Shown in pieces: positions 5,601 to 5,968 of a stretch of 5,968 nucleotides of DNA. Below the pieces are notes generated by a model, which was not told the origin of the DNA, made no database searches, and saw only the letters and a list, made by a program, of their open reading frames with translations. The stretch is from the NCBI GenBank assembly GCA_017694215.1, contig JADIND010000085.1, positions 1-5,968 on the forward strand. The letters are read 5' to 3'. The stretch is from Candidatus Scatousia excrementipullorum (lineage in GTDB: Bacteria > Cyanobacteriota > Vampirovibrionia > Gastranaerophilales > Gastranaerophilaceae). The position numbers and the translations under genes were made by a program. How positions within the stretch are numbered: position 1 is the stretch's first letter; each line of letters begins with the position of its first letter.

Positions 5601-5793
5601 GAATTATACTGTCTGCGGAGGACGACGGGGTTTCTGTCAATGTATATGCACTATTCTCTCCTAATGTAGTAGTCGGAGTAAATTCCTCAGCTTTTACATT
5701 AAGCCCGCTCAATCCAAGCAGGCTAACTGCCAAAAGACCTTTTATTACTGAATTTAATCGTTGAGGATATTTCGCACAACAAACTTTTCTCAT
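2623..5793 (-). CDS. Type V autotransporter with Pmp-like GGAI/FxxN repeat passenger
   Basis: The 1056-residue product is a surface-exposed or secreted autotransporter. Residues 1-35 form a Sec signal peptide: a basic n-region, hydrophobic core at about 19-32, and cleavage after V-K-A before EE. Residues 124-490 contain 14 GG(A/G/V)I motifs (from 132 to 490) alternating with 13 FxxN motifs, mostly FINN (from 148 to 476), at a spacing of about 25-27 residues (32-33 near the end). This pairing typifies chlamydial Pmp passengers and predicts a right-handed beta-helix. Residues 520-690 are a non-repetitive beta-rich region, 695-700 (RGGGGS) a flexible hinge, 710-760 a helical linker, and 775-1029 a beta-barrel of about 255 residues. 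The barrel ends in GGFRWSF, followed by an unusual 27-residue basic tail. No protease triad was seen, so adhesion is a guess. GAGG lies 7 bases before the ATG. It is monocistronic. Family is secure; function is inferred. Confidence 0.93.
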   Translation of the reverse strand: MRKVCCAKYPQRLNSVIKGLLAVSLLGLSGLNVKAEEFTPTTTLGENSAYTLTETPSSSADSIILYELKDKTGTYSYVDKTGQTITKSYTTKDVISHFYDLTITAESAESLANSSTMGDIVDHFIDQNSSVGGGIYNLGSISAITGDFINNTASSSYGGAIFNYAGTLGSITGDFINNFGVYGGAIASYNGELESISGNFINNSSTSYGGAIFESSASNIEFIKGNFINNISNRDGGAIYSYSGVISLISGDFINNSSNNNGGGIYNGHSEIVTINANFINNNSVKDGGAINNNRGGIIDFIGGNFVNNSSSNGGAISNLNEIKTITGVFSKNQANLGGAIITSGLIDTIKGIFINNYSTLHGGVIRNYINSDEVVEGLVKNITGDFIENSAGGSGGAIENTDGGTIESLSGNFIRNSAAQAGGAIDNYRNSVIETITASFLGNTVNSADDVAKGGAINNYDSVINNIINSDFIGNAAVSATGEAHGGAIYSDGGSIDLTAKDGYTSTFQGNYTESAGERKNNAIYLAGNAVMNMKMENGGKFLMSDGIDGTDYKLSITGDDITKTRFYLYNTINSGDVTLSNTTIDMLNSRIAVNTVNSLTVGSDTNFAADVDLANKTMDRFTAPSYGTHSGSLIVSAVNLLSDGKENVTAVLFADEGLKENAATTVKTAYTPIYRYDVSYDNRDDAGYMLFTRGGGGSNNPDTFNPAVLSAPVATLAAGQATINETFKYVFEHADAFTQLPYSERLSMIKNNQYVISTEYNENLGGLAPEFQNNGAWVRPYVTFESLNLKNGPDVDAITYGTLAGFDSDFQDLKNGWTGVTTGYVGYNGSQLNYSGNDTSMNGGLLGLTQTFYKGNFWTAITASAGATVGETSNMYGTDNFVSLLAGVGSKTGYNFEFQEGKFIFQPIMFMNYTFVNTFDYTNSAGVKIDSEPLHTIQLNPSIRFIANLKDGWQPYASVGMVWNLLNQTDTTANGITLPDMHIKPYVEYGLGVQKRWAERFTAFFQTMIRNGGRNGVAFTGGFRWSFGKDKAETVESPKIKKVIKSLDRKIAGK
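2626..2703 (-). other. Lysine-rich C-terminal tail beyond the autotransporter barrel
   Basis: Residues 1031-1056 follow the last barrel strand (RWSFG, 1026-1030). They contain eight Lys and one Arg against four acidic residues. Classical autotransporters end at the terminal aromatic residue of the last strand, part of the signal read by the BAM complex. Here that residue would be F1029, with the tail projecting into the periplasm. Confidence 0.6.
2704..3471 (-). other. Autotransporter beta-barrel domain (residues about 775-1030)
   Basis: From GAWVRPYVTFESL (777-789) onward the sequence shows alternating polar/hydrophobic strands with aromatic belts: LAGFDSDF, WTGVTTGYVGYNGSQLNYSG, FWTAITASAGATVG, GKFIFQPIMFMNYTF, LNPSIRFIANL, WQPYASVGMVWNL, PYVEYGLGVQKRW, FTAFFQTMIRNGG and GVAFTGGFRWSF. 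The length matches the 12-stranded autotransporter translocator, which inserts in the outer membrane and delivers the passenger outward. The N-terminal boundary is approximate. Confidence 0.85.
4324..5424 (-). repeat. About 13 degenerate ~78-bp tandem repeats encoding the beta-helix passenger
   Basis: Residues 124-490 are encoded by an array of imperfect repeats, each carrying a GDFINN-like block and a GGAIYN-like block. Spacing between successive FxxN motifs is 24-27 residues for most units and 32-33 for the last ones. Conservation at DNA level is confined to short stretches around the two motifs. The array is noticeably more AT-rich and ATA-rich than the rest of the gene. Such arrays are prone to unit gain, loss and gene conversion. 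Confidence 0.85.
5689..5793 (-). other. Sec signal peptide of the autotransporter
   Basis: Thirty-five residues: a basic n-region with R2, K3, K8, R12 and K18, a hydrophobic core GLLAVSLLGLSGL, and a V-K-A cleavage site before E36. Two adjacent Cys (5 and 6) sit in the n-region, not at a lipobox, so this is a signal peptidase I substrate rather than a lipoprotein. Confidence 0.85.
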
Positions 5794-5800
5794 CTTTAAA

Positions 5801-5804
5801 CCTC
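5801..5804 (-). promoter_or_regulatory. Ribosome binding site of the autotransporter gene
   Basis: On the minus strand GAGG (5801-5804, within GCGAGG) lies 7 bases before the ATG at 5793. This spacing, together with a good signal peptide immediately after the ATG, fixes the start. Confidence 0.75.
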
Positions 5805-5833
5805 GCTTTTTACTTCACTCGTAATCTTCCGGC

Positions 5834-5860
5834 TTTATACTGTTTTCTGAAACAATATAA
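5834..5860 (-). promoter_or_regulatory. Probable -10 region overlapped by a 26-bp inverted repeat upstream of the autotransporter
   Basis: A TATAAA on the minus strand (5834-5839) is the likeliest -10, about 45 bases upstream of the ATG, although no good -35 is present at 16-18 bases. It is overlapped by an inverted repeat with 11-bp arms (5835-5845, TTATACTGTTT, and 5850-5860, AAACAATATAA) that match at 10 of 11 positions around a 4-base centre. The lack of a -35 and the palindrome together suggest control by a DNA-binding dimer, activating or repressing. A weaker alternative pair lies upstream: TTGAAA at 5936-5941 and TATAAA at 5915-5920, with a 15-base spacer. Confidence 0.35.
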
Positions 5861-5968
5861 CGAGTCTGTAATATTAATTCGTATTCGCATTAGATATATT
5901 TAATATATTCTAAGTTTATATTATTTCTATACGATTTTCAAGATAAAAAAATTATTTTACCTTTAAAT

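Overview
The window looks like chromosomal DNA from an AT-rich, diderm (outer-membrane-bearing), probably host-associated bacterium. The evidence is a large type V autotransporter with a cleavable signal peptide and a C-terminal beta-barrel, AT-rich spacers, Shine-Dalgarno starts and intrinsic terminators. My best lineage guess is a gut Gastranaerophilales/Vampirovibrionia (Melainabacteria) relative. That rests on the overall look of the autotransporter and of the coiled-coil C-terminus at the left edge, not on any marker gene, so it is a low-to-moderate confidence inference.

Layout from left to right. (1) Positions 1-168 hold the C-terminal 55 codons of a coiled-coil protein whose codons look selected for high expression, followed by a strong intrinsic terminator. 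(2) A PLP-dependent DegT/DnrJ/EryC1/StrS-family aminotransferase (353-1477, +) has its own promoter just downstream of that terminator. It ends in a long, nearly symmetrical hairpin that also serves the converging gene. (3) An unrecognised 136-residue cytoplasmic-looking protein (1532-1942, -) has a long AT-rich leader and a good sigma-70-type promoter at 2087-2115. (4) A roughly 680-bp spacer (1943-2622) is not empty. It carries that leftward promoter, a good divergent rightward promoter (2177-2205) and, about 120 bp further on, a strong terminator (2326-2351), with no convincing reading frame between them. This is the signature of a roughly 140-nt small RNA gene. The same spacer has six copies of a 5-bp AGTGT/ACACT word. 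(5) A 1056-residue autotransporter (2623-5793, -) has a passenger made of about 13 degenerate repeats carrying GGA(I) and FxxN tetrapeptides, the hallmark of chlamydial Pmp-type passengers, followed by a linker, an autotransporter barrel and an unusual basic tail. (6) Its upstream region (5794-5968) holds a Shine-Dalgarno and a 26-bp inverted repeat over the likely -10.

No operon is evident: each gene appears to be a separate transcription unit. The aminotransferase probably makes an amino sugar for a surface glycan and the autotransporter displays a beta-helical surface protein, so both plausibly contribute to the cell surface. Nothing in the sequence links them directly. I saw no tRNA, rRNA, CRISPR array, insertion sequence or phage gene. 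The most novel-looking elements are the intergenic small RNA candidate with its motif cluster, and the Pmp-like autotransporter with a lysine-rich tail beyond its barrel.
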